Notes under the pieces: model-generated | Database searches by the model: none | Seen by the model: only the letters and a program-made list of their open reading frames with translations | What the model was told of the DNA's origin: nothing | Part shown: positions 34,308 to 45,821 of the stretch, one piece after another | How positions within the stretch are numbered: the stretch's first letter is position 1 | Layout of the letters: each line of letters opens with the position of its first letter | NCBI GenBank assembly: GCA_023376005.1 | Contig: CM042150.1 | Coordinates: 74,060,131-74,124,130, forward strand | Direction: 5' to 3' | Length of the DNA: 64,000 nucleotides | DNA from: Doryteuthis pealeii | Lineage: Eukaryota > Mollusca > Cephalopoda > Myopsida > Loliginidae | Made by a program: the position numbers and the translations under genes

Positions 34308-34339
<32 letters not shown>
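34308..34339. repeat. (CA)n microsatellite
   Basis: A pure CA run lying just outside the left arm of IR-6. A matching CA run at 35248-35265 lies just outside the right arm. Confidence 0.95.
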
Positions 34340-34341
<2 letters not shown>

Positions 34342-34619
34342 TTATGTGTGTAAGTTGAAAAATGGAAATGGATCCAATAATATGTTGAAAGGATAAATAA
34401 ATAAAGGAGAGAAAATGTTGAATAGATAAAAATGGTTGAATGAAATGCCAACACGTGTTTTGACTGAGAATTTGTCTTTTTTTTTTTTTTTTTTGAACAC
34501 TTCTAAATTCTCTGTATTTTGACCATTTAACTTCAAATATCAACGTCTTGCCCTGAAGAAGTCCATTTTCTTTGTATACTTAACATTTTTATATTTTTCT
34601 ATTATTATTATTTTATTTC

Positions 34620-34686
34620 ATATTTAAAATAGTAATGAATAGAATGATTCTCTCACTCATTCTATTCATTACTGTTTTTAAATATG
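34620..34686. repeat. Short palindrome inside IR-6
   Basis: Arms of about 28 bp around TTCTCTCAC: ATAGTAATGAATAGAATGA and its complement TCATTCTATTCATTACTG. The right arm abuts the LINE coding fragment exactly. Confidence 0.85.
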
Positions 34687-35075
34687 CATTGGCTTGGTCA
34701 CGTCAGGAGGATGGACAAAGGCCGCATCCCCAAAGACCTACTGAATGGTGAATTAGTAGAGGGCAACCGACCGGTAGGGAGATCACGTTTGCACTTTAAA
34801 GATGTCTGCAAGAGGGACATGAAGACATGCCACATCAACACCAACATGAGAGGCTTGTGCAGAAGACCATGTGACCTGGCGCCTCCTTGTCAAACAAGGA
34901 ATGAAAAGGAGTGAAAAAGAGAGGAAAGAAGCCGCCACAGAAAAGAGAGCCATAAGGAAGGAGAGACAACAGCATCTCCAGCAAGCATCAACGTTTGTTT
35001 GCAGTCACTGCACCAGAGATTGCCATTCAAAAATTGGTTTGTTCAGCCACTCATGCAGATGCAGATATATATAAA
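34687..35075 (+). mobile_element. LINE C-terminal coding fragment with zinc-finger tail
   Basis: The frame at 34687 reads HWLGHVRRMDKGRIPKDLLN, GELVEGNRPVGRSRLHFKDV, CKRDMK. A -1-type shift near 34880 continues into a charged linker and STFVCSHCTRDCHSKIGLFS, HSCRC. The order LGHV.RM..GRIPK, GRP..RFKDVCKRD and a C..C...C.S.IGL.SH zinc-finger-like tail is the usual C terminus of a widespread invertebrate LINE reverse transcriptase. The upstream RT is absent. The frameshift shows it is a relic. Confidence 0.85.
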
Positions 35076-35252
35076 AAAAGAAAAAAATTGGAGACTACAC
35101 CATTGTCTTTAGTAGATGGAAGGATGCTAACAATGAATAGAATACAATGTACATGGACAAACTCTCAGCTGAAACACATGTTGGCATTTCATTAAACCAT
35201 TTTTACCCATTCAACATTTTCTTTCCTTTATTTATTTATCCTTTCAACACAC

Positions 35253-35287
<35 letters not shown>

Positions 35288-35564
35288 CACACACACTAGA
35301 TGACATGTGGAATCCATTGTGTTTCATTGTAGCAGTGGTCCTTGTTGATATTGATGCTTTTAAGGATTCTAATTAGCATTTCATTGCTGCCTCCATTATA
35401 TTGAGAATTTAGATGATTAAAAATGACATTCAGCATAGATGCAGATTCCACAAATAGAACTGGAAATAGCTTTATCCTCTAAATTAAGTGTATTTCTCTT
35501 GTAAAAATCTTTCTGTGAAATGCTGTTTTTGATGGGTTACAACTATTTAGATATACATCTTTCT

Positions 35565-35577
35565 CTCTCTCTCTCTG

Positions 35578-35621
<44 letters not shown>
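35565..35621. repeat. (CT)n(TA)n microsatellite
   Basis: A CT run changing to a long TA run. Confidence 0.95.
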
Positions 35622-35622
<1 letters not shown>

Positions 35623-35868
35623 GTATCCATGAGAGAAAGGAGGAGGAGGATATGAGAATTTTAGTAAAATAGACAGATACATAACAAATGAAAGTCAGTG
35701 CATACAAATTTTTAAAAGATGACAATTAAACTCTACAAAATCATTCAGTTTCAAATTGGACAGGAAATCCCTTTATACTCTCAGAGTATTTTACAAGCAT
35801 TGTTTTAATAAAATAATCTTGCTAAGATGTGCTGCTTTAGCTGGGTTGTGGTTACATAAATATATGCA

Positions 35869-35870
<2 letters not shown>

Positions 35871-35903
<33 letters not shown>
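35871..35903. repeat. (TA)n microsatellite
   Basis: A pure TA run, about 100 bp left of the structured island. Confidence 0.95.
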
Positions 35904-35910
<7 letters not shown>

Positions 35911-35974
35911 ATATAATTAAAAAGATAGATGAGTTTACGATTAAAATATGATAAAATGAAAAAACAAAGGATGT

Positions 35975-36180
35975 TTATGCATGGGCTCATCAGGAGAGAG
36001 TGTGCAAACCGTTTCGGGGCCTTTCTCACGACGGTTTAAAAAGCAACACCGGCCCTTCCTCACTAATATGAGGACCCTCGCAATATCATGCATCGACCGC
36101 ACATGGGTCGGTCATCAATAAAAATAAGACGGGAAAAATGACCGTTAGCAAAAACAGAACGCTGCTAGTCAAACGTTGGA
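35975..36180 (-). other. GC-richer structured island
   Basis: Clearly richer in GC and CpG than its flanks. It holds three short hairpins in a row: AAACCGT/ACGGTTT (36006-36037), TCCTCA/TGAGGA (36057-36074) and GACCG/CGGTC (36095-36113). On the minus strand it contains AAAGGCCCCGAAACGG and CCTGATGAGCCCATGC. These recall hammerhead boxes and the repeat ends of Penelope-like elements, but they are in an order that does not build a standard ribozyme. It has no coding frame. It is bounded by TA runs on both sides. Confidence 0.5.
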
Positions 36181-36186
36181 ATTAAT

Positions 36187-36189
<3 letters not shown>

Positions 36190-36232
<43 letters not shown>
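36190..36232. repeat. (TA)n microsatellite
   Basis: A pure TA run, right boundary of the structured island. Confidence 0.95.
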
Positions 36233-36235
<3 letters not shown>

Positions 36236-36239
36236 CCAT

Positions 36240-38640
36240 ACATTTTTCTGTCACCAGAAAATTCCATTAAGACAGAATGCATGAACGAACTGAGTAATGA
36301 GAAAATCCATTGTAATGATAAAACAAGATATGTAAATTTTTAGATAATATTTTCTTATCCTTAACTCTTAAAATAAACACTACTTTTTTCTTAGATTATT
36401 TTTATTATTGTATATTATAGATTTTGAAGGGAGTTTTGGAAATTAATGTTATATATATAAATATACATTTATACATAAAAAATATATTTAATTGTATCAT
36501 ATATACATAAATACATATTTGTATATATCATATTAATATACATACATACATTTCTATATATATACATATACAGACTTGTTTTTGTACATATATATACATA
36601 TATGTTTATTTATATGCACACACCCATATATATATATGCAGAGGAACATAAAGTTTTGTTATATATCATTAGTATGATGAAATTGAAAAATTATTTAAAT
36701 ACTGTCCTCATTTTTTATAGCACAGGTACACTAAATTGTTGAATAATTTTTCTTAAAATCTTCTATCCTTATTTTTTCTAATTCTTTCCATTCCCAAGGG
36801 ATTCTTTTCTTTTTCTTATTGTACGTTTATCAGTTTCTCAGCTTCCTTCCAAAATAAAATAAAATCAAAAAAGGAAAAGAAATAAATTCAATATTTTATT
36901 CCCATTAATGCAAATGGAATAAAATGAACTAGCAAAAGTATGCCTCTACATCGTTGAGTAGATGAAGACTTAGATCCATACACAACAATACTAACAGACA
37001 AATGTTCAAAATACCTTTTATTCAATTTAGTAAATAATCTAATTTAGTAAATAAACAATAATGTTTCTTTTCTGAAACATTATTGTCATTTAAAAATTAA
37101 CACCAATCATTAGAAATTCTTGTTATAAAAGATAAATCTACATAACAGAAACGAGATTTACTCATTATATTCTTATATTATCTTATGAAGTTGATAATAT
37201 TCTGTTTAATCTTTCATGGAATTTTGTAGAGAAATATTCAAGTGAGAATTTATTTAGATATTTATTGATTTAAACATTTTTGTCTTTGTTTGACGTGTTA
37301 GTAATAAGGCTATGTAATTGTTTTACATCCCAGCTTGAAAAACACCTATTAAGCCAATTAGAAATATCTAATTAAATATCAATGATTACTTTAATAAAAC
37401 AAAGAATTTGTTAGTTTGTTCTGAAGTTTAGAAATTAAAATTCTGTATGATTATTTACATCTTGCAGCAATGTGACATCCCACTGATTATGGTGTATTGT
37501 TAGTGACTCATTCTCGATTAGTGCTCCCCTTTTCCATAATAACTTCTTTATGTGACAGCCTTCTATTGAATCCAACAAGTATGCATACCAAATTTTTACA
37601 TTTACCTAGATGATAGACAAATAATACCAATTATTTGTGCAGGTACACACACATGCACATACATACACATATCTAAAAAAAATGATTATGCAACAGTCCA
37701 TAAATAAGAACTTCCATAGAGTTTGGTAATAAATAATATCTAATAATATCCATTTTGGTTTTATAATGTTTATAAGAAATAACAAAATTGCTGGATCTTT
37801 GGTTTAGAAGAAAATTAAATTTTTGAAAGAAAATTGTTAGGAATTTTCTCATTTATGGTATCAATCACATATATACCACACCGATATTTTGCGTCCCAAA
37901 AACTGGGGGTCAAAGTTTAGGGACCTGAAAAAAATCAGAAAGTTTTGAAATAAAATAACTGATGCATTATAAAATTCATTCATTGCTAACTCAACACTAA
38001 AAATTTCATTAAATTTCATTAAAATCAGATAATTCCCTGATTTTTGGTAATTTGTCAGAATTGTATTAAAAAAGCATGGATTTTTCAATGAATTGGGTAT
38101 ATATTAGTTTGACCTAATTTAAATTGAAATGGATCATGGAATTTTATTACATGCTGCTTTTTCGCTGCTGGTGAGTTGTTAAAAGTCTCTGTTAATCACT
38201 CTCCCATCTCCTCTTCATTCCATATCAAAAGATAAATAGAGAGGAAAAGAGGATATGCAGAATGTAAAAACAGGGACGGGTCAGTTTTTAACTTAATTGC
38301 AAATTACAACTAATTAGAACCAATTAAAATGGAATTTTTTTCAAACATAATTTAATCCTAAAACTAAGGAATAATTTAGTATAACTTTCATATAATAAAA
38401 CTAAACTGTAAAAAAGCCTTTAGGAGGTAAAGGTTGAAATACAAAGTACCCAACTTTAGTATAATAATAGATAATAGATGTTGAATGTGTTTTGCATCTA
38501 AGTAAGTTTTGGTTTGGGCTCTGTAGCTGATTTTTCAAGGACTGAACTCCAGCCTCCGCAGATCATGCATCTTGTTGACTTACATAAAGGACAATGCAGT
38601 TTGAAAATCTGGTTTGAGTTGGAATCATGGTGAATTTTCC
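36240..38640. other. AT-rich non-coding stretch
   Basis: No gene or known element was recognised. A TATA/CATA-rich tract occupies about 36450-36640. The segment 37880-37930 with GATATTTTGCGTCCC and ACTGGGGGTCAAAG stands out from the AT background but could not be assigned. Confidence 0.55.
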
Positions 38641-38649
38641 CTTCTCACA

Positions 38650-38795
38650 AACTTCTGGAGAAGTAAGGACAAATTCATAAACAGTGTTCTCCTTTGGACT
38701 CCTACACATGGACACACCAGTGTTGGTTAACTAGCTAAAATTTATATTCATCAGCTCTGTGCAGACACTTGATACCATCTAGAGAACATGTAAGT
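38650..38795 (+). mobile_element. LINE-A copy A5, internal fragment
   Basis: The plus strand carries CTTCTGGAGAAGTAAGGACA, CCTTTGGACTCCTACACATG, GACACACCAGTGTTGGTTAA and CATCAGCTCTGTGCAGACAC, matching the C-terminal coding block of A7. Both ends are truncated. Confidence 0.8.
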
Positions 38796-39164
38796 TTTAC
38801 TTGTTTCATACTATACAGTGTATCTCTAAGACTCGCCAGTACAATGATGAAAACTAAATTGTGAAAGCTTGTAAGAAACTTTTATTCATGAAACTGAGAT
38901 TTTATATATCAGTGGTAACTAGGTCATCAATGTTACTCAGGCTCATTTTTTGACATGTTACAATGTGTATAATTTAGAATAGAATAATAATTTTTGTATC
39001 CACCAAGAGAAGCAGCAACCAAATTGCATACCAACCAAACCAAAGAACAAAAGTAAAGTTCCTTGGGAGTCAAAAACAATAAATAATAGAAATAATGGGA
39101 TAACTTGAAAAAAAAATCATATTTATTTAGAAGAAAAAAACTTAATAAAAACAAATTTGCAGAA

Positions 39165-39536
39165 ACTTAAGAAAGCTAAGAAAAGAACTAACACATACTG
39201 AAATGAATAACTAGAACACATTCAAGGTCAAATTAATAAATTCAGAAACTTTGTCAAAGATTAACAATATCAATTAGCATAGCAAACTGTAAATAAAGTT
39301 AATGGAAGGAAAAGTACATCTAGATCAAAACTGAAAGCTGCCAGTCAAGAAGAAAGACTTCAGAAGTGGAAAGGTATTTTAAGAATCTGACTGGAAACCT
39401 TACTGACATTACAGACAAAACAACTGAAGAAATTATCTATAGTCAATTAGACATTAAATTTGGACACTTCATGAGGGATAAAAAAACTCAACACAGTTCT
39501 AAGAGTAATTAAAAGCAGAAAATCTGCAGTACAAAA
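39165..39536 (+). mobile_element. LINE-A copy A6, region upstream of the RT
   Basis: The plus strand in shifting frames reads LEHIQGQINKFRNFVKD, QTVNKVNGRKST, SRSKLKAASQEERLQKWKG, FKNLTGNLTDITDKTTEEI, IYSQLDIKFGHF and LNTVLRVIKSRKSAV. This is the HIQGQI.KIR..V.D to ...LD.VLRKIK.RKAAGLD segment that precedes the RT fingers in RTE-like LINEs. It is broken off by a SINE-1 fragment exactly at the KSRK.A motif. Confidence 0.8.
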
Positions 39537-39697
39537 GTAGCACAGTTTGGATCTGTGCAGTAAAGTGGGGATTTGATGGTAGATGTAGTGCCTTACCTCA
39601 GATGCAAACACAATTTCCCTGATCTAGTACTAGTGAATCCCCTGCTGTCCAGCTGATACCAACAATAGGTCAACATAACTGACTTTACTTTTTACTA
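39537..39697 (+). mobile_element. SINE-1 fragment, 5' truncated
   Basis: Starts at AGCACAGTTTGGATCTGTGC and follows SINE-1 through TTGATGGTAGATGTAGTGCC, CTTACCTCAGATGCAAAC and CCTGATCTAGTACTAGTG to a TTTACTTTTTACTAC end. It interrupts LINE-A copy A6. Confidence 0.85.
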
Positions 39698-40339
39698 CTG
39701 CTTAAAAAAGTAAAAATAATAAGAGCTGGGTTGCCAACAAAGCCTTTATCAAATGATGTCAGGCTGAAACACCATTACTATTAACTCAGTGTACCTCGTT
39801 AGAATCTTATATTATATACTCTTTGGAGTCAGTGTGGGAAAATGCAGTCTAATCACATTCTTGTATACATAACTTTTCAGCCAATGTTCATGAGCGCAGA
39901 AATAAAATGTTGATTCATTGATGTGAGATTTGAATTAATGAACTTGATGACAATGTCAAGACACTGACAATATAATAAGTAAAATATTGGGGTAGCTTCA
40001 GTGCTGACAACTCATGTAAGCAATGGATAAAATGATTATTATCTAGATGTCATTTCTTTCTAGTCAATGAAAAGAAATCAACTTAAAGAATCAGGCAGAA
40101 AAAATAATAAGGGTCTTCCAGTAAAATTACTTATCATTTGATGTTTGAGAAAATAAAAATCAACTCATCTGTCAGCATGTGGAGATGAAGAGTTGAGATA
40201 GTCACTTAGGAATCTTTTATGCAAACTCTATCAATGCTTTTCAATAGAATAAGAATGAAATAGAAAAAGAAGATTAAAAACTACAATGTCAACAGATGAA
40301 GTTTGATATTGTAATCTTCACAAAATACATCACAGTGTC

Positions 40340-41815
40340 ACCAGATCAACAAAGATATTATGATACAAAAAGGAATATTCTTATATAAACCAATTTGACT
40401 TATATATATATATATATGAAGTGTGTGTATGTATTTATACAGTGCTGTTCAAAAGAATTTGACCAAACTGACAATTTGTTTTTAATCATTTTGTTTTGAG
40501 AGTTAAAAACAGAAACATTTTGCAAGAAGAAGCAAATTTTATTTCATTCAACATAAAAAAAAGCATTTAATCAGGTTTTATCATTCTGAATTTGAAATAA
40601 CAGGAAATTTAAGCAATAAAAATATTTTATTTATTTATTTTCTATAATCTTTATGAGCATTACTATAAAGAAATTACTGTTTAGTTAATCTTATACACTT
40701 ATATAAAGTTATAATATTTATAAGTAATTAATTAGGGGATTTATTTGTTAAATTTCTTATATTCAGTAAAAATAATAATTCAAGACAACCACTCTAGATA
40801 TCTGCTGCTGCAAAAAAAATATAATTCTTTCTCATGGGAAAATGAAAGTTCTCACCAAGAGCACTCTCAAACAATAAACATCAATCAGTGGAAAGCCATG
40901 TTGCTGCAAGATATAACTTAATTTCCAAATTTCTAAAAGAAAAAAATTAATGAATTATTCTATTAAGATAATTATAGACATTTAGTTAAACATTACTAAT
41001 AATTTTATTGGTTGTTCTCCAAGGTGGAAATGTAGAATAATCACACTGAAATATTGCTTAACTAGTACTTGGAAAAAAAAAAGAAGAGATAAATATTTAA
41101 ATCAATAAATCTTCTAGATCAAAAATGATCTTATTATAATGGAGATTGTGTGTTTGTTTGTTTGTAACCGAAATTATATTACTATTCACATCCCAATTCC
41201 CTTAATCATTTACGTCACATTCTCCATGATTTTATTTTTATTTAAACCTCAATTATTAATAAAATTGTTTTACAATATTAATACTGTTAGCCTTATCTGC
41301 ATACTAATAATATGGAATTGTATTTATATATACAACAAAATAGCAGTTTATAGTGTGAACGGGAAGGCTAATTTGCATATTGATATTAAAAATTTTATTT
41401 TAATAAATATGTGCTTGGTATTATTGATTTCGAATTGTTTGGTTTTATCTTAATGAATATGAGCAAAAAATCTCTTCAATAAATCATTTAAAAAATCCAT
41501 TAACAAGAAAAAATAAATGTCATTTTATTCTTTACTTCCTATTTTATGTAAATAAATAAATTAGGAAAATTTAGCAATGAAAGATGGGAGTGATGGAAGA
41601 GTAAGTTTCAGTTGTACAATTTTTCAATTATACCCCTTTCTGTTTCAAATCTTTTTACCTGCAGTCTTATTTAGTTTCATTAACCTTTCTAATTTAATAT
41701 AATAACCCGGTGAGTGCGTATATTTGCTAGTTAAAAATAATATTTCTCTACATATCTCCATGAAATATTTCATGGGCCACTGTTAACTTGATAAGTTAAT
41801 GTAAAATATATATGT
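40340..41815. other. AT-rich non-coding stretch
   Basis: No gene recognised. A 104-codon hydrophobic frame at 41139-41453 is rich in Ile, Leu and Asn, as expected from chance AT-rich sequence, and shows no family motif. It is not supported as a gene. Confidence 0.5.
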
Positions 41816-41817
41816 AT

Positions 41818-41915
41818 TCATCAAAGAGCTCTGCCATTGGCAGAATGTGACACAAGATCAAATTTGAAACAGAGTACAGCAGCTTTGAATTCAGAGTTTT
41901 CCTTTTAGACCATAA
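41818..41915 (-). mobile_element. SINE-2 fragment, 3' end
   Basis: The minus-strand tail is readable: AAAAGGAAAACTCTGAATTC, AAAGCTGCTGTACTCTG and TTGATCTTGTGTCACATTCT, ending at GGCAGAGCTCTTTGATGAA. Confidence 0.7.
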
Positions 41916-42105
41916 AAAATAGAATTGTTAAATCTATTTTTTGTTATGAGCAGTTCTCTTTTATTGTTACAATTACCATTTGTAACAATTTAGTTTAAAT
42001 CTTTAATTAAAAACCAAGATTTTAATAAAGTTTTGGTTTCTGGAGACCAGTTATCACCTCTTGGTAGGAAATAAACAGTGACACCAATTATCACCTCTTG
42101 GGTTT

Positions 42106-42402
42106 GAGTTTGAGTTTTGTTTAACGGCATATCAACCTCTGTGGGTCATTTAATGCCAAAAAGGTTATTTTGGATGTCAGTCTTTAAAGTAGTGGTTCTA
42201 TGGAGATAATCGGTTATGTTCTGTTATATCTTGTTGAAAAGTTTGCTTTTTTTTATAAAATTTAAAATGTTTTCAGGTTTGTATTCTTAAAGATGTCTTT
42301 CAGGTTTCTTGCTTGATAGTAATTGGTGCAGATATGTTTAAGTCTGTTACAATTTAGAAGGATATGCTTGGTTGTAAGTTGTACTTTGCAGTGACACCAA
42401 GT
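42106..42402 (-). mobile_element. LINE-C copy C2, C-terminus and 3' end
   Basis: The minus strand reads WCHCKVQLTTKHILLNCNRL, KHICTNYYQARNLKDIFKNT, NLKTF, stop. C..C...LT.KHILL.C is the conserved zinc-like block after RNase H in Jockey/CR1-type LINEs. A 3' UTR of about 160 bp follows, ending GGCATTAAATGACCCACAGA, GGTTGATATGCCGTTAAAC and AAAACTCAAACTCAAA repeats. This terminus defines the tail shared with C1, C3 and the D retroposons. Confidence 0.85.
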
Positions 42403-43132
42403 CTTCTAAACAATTGTAGAACATTTTATTATTTTCAGATGCTAAGATGGTGTGGGGGGGGGGCTTCAGTCCGGTTGGTTAGACTAAAGGAAATTTCTGC
42501 TTATTGTAATTTTGGGTTGAACATTAATCAACCAGTCTCTTTGAGTAGTTCTTTCCCAGGTGACATGCATCTCATTGTCTTCCCTGCTAGTCAGACAAGA
42601 AAGCAAAGGTGTGTCATCAAATTCATACATAAAAAAATTGCATCCATTGACATTCATTAATACTTGCTGAATGTTTATAGAGACCAAACAGATTATATGA
42701 ACACAGTTAGATGGTGGGTCATGTGTTCAACTTGTGGTGATGTTATATATTAGATTTACGGAGAGAAAAAAAAAGGTTAGCACTCATTGGCATGGAGAGT
42801 ATTGACACCTTCTGGTGATGGATGACAACCCTTCTTTAACTCAAAGCTGTGGAATAGAAAATAACACAAATAACATATCAACTGTCAGCCAAAAGAAAAT
42901 GTGGGTGTTCAAGAGAGTGGGGTGAATGAACTCTAAGGGTATTTGGAAGGAACGTGGGTGGATAAACAAAATGCATGAGGGATACAAAATGTGTAAAAAG
43001 ATGCACAGAAAACTCAAGAAACAGTGTGTTGATGCTGTGTGTAGAATTATTCACCTACTGTCAACTCAGTACATGTCCTTTTTTATGCTCTCTCTCTTTG
43101 TCTCTCTCAACTAAATGATTGGTGCTGGTGCA

Positions 43133-43138
<6 letters not shown>

Positions 43139-43175
<37 letters not shown>
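43139..43175. repeat. (TA)n microsatellite
   Basis: A pure TA run. Confidence 0.95.
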
Positions 43176-43178
<3 letters not shown>

Positions 43179-43339
43179 TTATTTGTATTTGCATATATAT
43201 TTATATGTATGAATAGAAAAGAAATGGAATAAAAAGACGTCTCATCCCTATAGATTGATCTTTGTTCATTCTTCCTATAACACTGAACTATAAAAATCAG
43301 TCACATCAATATGAGTGATGAGTCACATTCAATATATCT

Positions 43340-43572
43340 GTCTCCATCAGTTTATCTGTATGAATCCTGACAATGATGCCATCATCACTGCAGTGAGTAA
43401 AAGGTGGCTTGCTTCCACTGATGCAGATTTTTACATGCAGCTTCTTGTTCATCACTGGCAAAAGAAAAATCAGAACTATGGAGGGAAATTGTGCTTTCTA
43501 ACTGAAAACTTGCTCTATGCAACAGTGTTATTGTGTTCCCACTATCTGTTGCAATTTCCATGGAAATAAACA
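43340..43572 (+). mobile_element. Mariner-type transposase C-terminal relic M4
   Basis: The frame ending at 43567 encodes NPDNDAIITAVSKRWLASTD, ADFYMQLLVHHWQKKNQNYG, GKLCFLTENLL. It matches the mariner C-terminus (...D..V...V..WL.S.DADFY...M..LVHRW.KC...GGDYVEK), with three residues lost after ADFY. The catalytic domain is absent. Confidence 0.7.
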
Positions 43573-44859
43573 GGAGGTTTTACTTTCACAATGGCTTTGG
43601 TATATTCTTCACTGTTACAATCTCTTCTTTAATTAAATCAGTTCATCTGTCAACCCTGTTTCCTAAAGACAAAACTATTTTAAGAAAGGATGTTCTATTT
43701 TCTTTTCTTTTTTTTCCTTAAAGCAATATATATGTTGATTGTTTGTGATTTATTTTGACTTTCAGAAAAGGTCAATGAAACTAGAGCAGCCAGAAAATTA
43801 TTCACTCAACTAAAACAGAAAATGAACCAAAGCTTCTTAGAATATTTGTCCACACATACAATGTTCTACTCTTACCAGTTTGATGAGAGAAAAAAAAATA
43901 GTAGACTTTGAGAAAAGCAACTAAACTTATATTCTTCTGTCTTTTCCTCTGTGAATGAACAATTTCCTTAGACAAGTTAAGGCACTTAATTCTCTTGATA
44001 CTAACACAATATTATTGTTCAATTATCAGAAAAGCTATAACCCAAGTTAATATTATAAACAAGATAATTTCATGTCTATGATTTTAGAAATAAAGCATTT
44101 TTTTGTCTTTCTGTTTTACTGTGTGCATACAATATCGTATTATTTAAGATATACTAGAAAGTATCAAGTGATTCAGTTTTGTAAAGTCATTGGTAAATTG
44201 GATTAACTTATTAGTGGTTATTTACTTGTCCAAGTTAAATCTTGTTATGTTTCATGACTATTTTTCTCATAATTAATCATAGAAGATTTGGTGGAATTAC
44301 TGCATAGATGTGATGTTGAGTAGGTCATGTTATCTATTTTGGCCAACTAGAAAGCAGGCTCGACTGACATCATCAATGCTTCTAAAAACAATAATATGCA
44401 GAATTCTTCATATTCAGTCACTTTTTATCCGGGTTCTCCAGCCAATACATATGACAGGCACTTGGCCATATCTCATAGAATAATTCTTTTGTGACATTGC
44501 CAGGTGACTGATGAGGTTTATGCATTCTTCCGGCCTCAACATGATGGGCCCTCAGACTTACTTAATATAATAACTCTTTGTCATGGCATCACAAGTCAAC
44601 ATGCATGGCCATTATTTTCAACCTTTCAGGCTACTTCATTTTCAGCTCCATAAACATCACTATTCATATCCGCACATGTGCTGCATTGAAACCCTTGCTA
44701 ATGGCTCAATTCATGTCCACACATGCCACATAGAGATCTCATTTTGGCCCCACTAACAGCTCTATCCATAATAACCCTATGAAGACCTCACCAGTCAACC
44801 ATGGACAGTATTTTTTCTCACATAATCTCTTTAGGGCTACTCAAACAAGTACTCTCACA

Positions 44860-45265
44860 AATAACAGCAACATACTGACTACAATTATACTTAAGTATGG
44901 AATCCTGATGGATGAGCATTCCATGACATACAACACTGTTTGCTCATATTGTAAATTATATCATTTTAGAATGTCCTAATATATACATATTTACCAACCT
45001 CTACACACAGATAGGATGTGACATAAGGCCATTTACTTAGGTGGGGACTAACAGGTTGGAATTTGGAATTTTCCTTCTCCAACTCTACTTGCCTAACAAA
45101 GGTTAAAGAGCCAAGTATGTCCCACTATTGTACTTATAGCTGAATATTTGGATTATACATTTTCCAGGGCCATGTAATGCAACACCATACTTTGGCCCTT
45201 ACTTAGGCTACATTTTATCTCCTATCTATTGGGAGCACATAGTTACACCTTACACCTACACTACA
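44860..45265 (+). mobile_element. Diverged D element split by a SINE-2
   Basis: The parts at 44885-44945 (CTTAAGTATGGAATCCTGAT, GGATGAGCATTCCATGACAT) and 45172-45225 (TGCAACACCATACTTTGGCC, CTTACTTAGGCTA) match successive parts of D1 and D2. The intervening 44988-45170 is a reverse SINE-2. A few D bases are duplicated at the junction. Confidence 0.55.
44985..45172 (-). mobile_element. SINE-2 copy inside the diverged D element
   Basis: The minus strand contains ATTCAGCTATAAGTACAATA, CATACTTGGCTCTTTAACCT, GGCAAGTAGAGTTGGAGAAG and a GGTTGGTAAATATGTATA end. The tRNA-like head is missing. Confidence 0.75.
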
Positions 45266-45289
45266 ACTATTGAAGTCAGTTAGTCTACT

Positions 45290-45570
45290 GTTTTTTAATA
45301 ACAACAGCTTGCTAAGTCCAACTCACGCAGTGTCCAAGACAGCTGGTATAAATAGGAATCAGAATGATCCATTCATGAATCTGGGTGATTTGGGTGATTC
45401 CACTCCTTGAGTTCTGATTGGCTGCTTGACTGCTTGATTTGAAGACATTGTGGAGTCTTAGATATACTTTGTCATTTTGCAGTAGACTTTGTAGCATTTG
45501 AGTTTGTATTTGAGTTACAATCGTTTGTTGCCTTGGCTTCCCAGTTCGACGGTAATTGGAACCTTAATTA
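45290..45570. mobile_element. IR-5 family, copy 2
   Basis: Colinear with 20732-21053: AAGTCCAACTCACGCAGTGT, ATTCATGAATCTGGGTGATT, GTTCTGATTGGCTGCTTGAC, TTTGTCATTTTGCAGTAGAC, GAGTTACAATCGTTTGTTGC and CAGTTCGACGGTAATTGGAA. The left terminus differs, so the perfect terminal repeats of copy 1 are not preserved. It contains a TATA-like GGTATAAATAGG where copy 1 has TACTTATGGG. Confidence 0.75.
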
Positions 45571-45784
45571 TTCTTCAACAACAAGAAACCCATTCCTTGA
45601 ACAAGAAAATTTGAGTCTCAACAAAATGAAATATTGTAAGATTTTCTTGTATATTTGCATATATAAATGTATCCCATTTTCTTTGTTACCTTTTCTACCT
45701 CTTTACCAACTGGCAAACAATAATAAAGTTATCCTTGTCAAGTTAGACTTTCCTTTTTCTCTCACTCATCTCTTTTTTTTTCTG

Positions 45785-45786
<2 letters not shown>

Positions 45787-45818
<32 letters not shown>
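45787..45818. repeat. (TA)n microsatellite
   Basis: A pure TA run. Confidence 0.95.

Positions 45819-45821
<3 letters not shown>

Larger units (their letters stand above)
34383..35248. mobile_element. Long inverted-repeat element IR-6 enclosing a LINE end
   Basis: About 93 bp at 34383-34476 (TTGAAAGGATAAATAAATAA..., TGCCAACACGTGTTTTGACT) recurs inverted at 35156-35248 with roughly a dozen differences. Inside are CCCTGAAGAAGTCC at 34551, a 28-bp palindrome (34620-34686) and a LINE 3' coding end. ACACGTGTTGGCATTTCA-type ends and a CTGAAGAAGTCC segment resemble terminal parts of Penelope-like elements, so this could be a second, unrelated Penelope-type or foldback element that captured a LINE fragment. 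Confidence 0.65.

Noticed and set aside
41139..41453. 104-codon Ile/Leu-rich ORF, considered as a nuclear mitochondrial fragment
   Set aside because: No motif of any mitochondrial subunit was recognised, and the composition is explained by AT-rich sequence.
44320..44860. Moderately GC-richer stretch considered as a gene segment
   Set aside because: No open frame of useful length and no motif on either strand; left unassigned.
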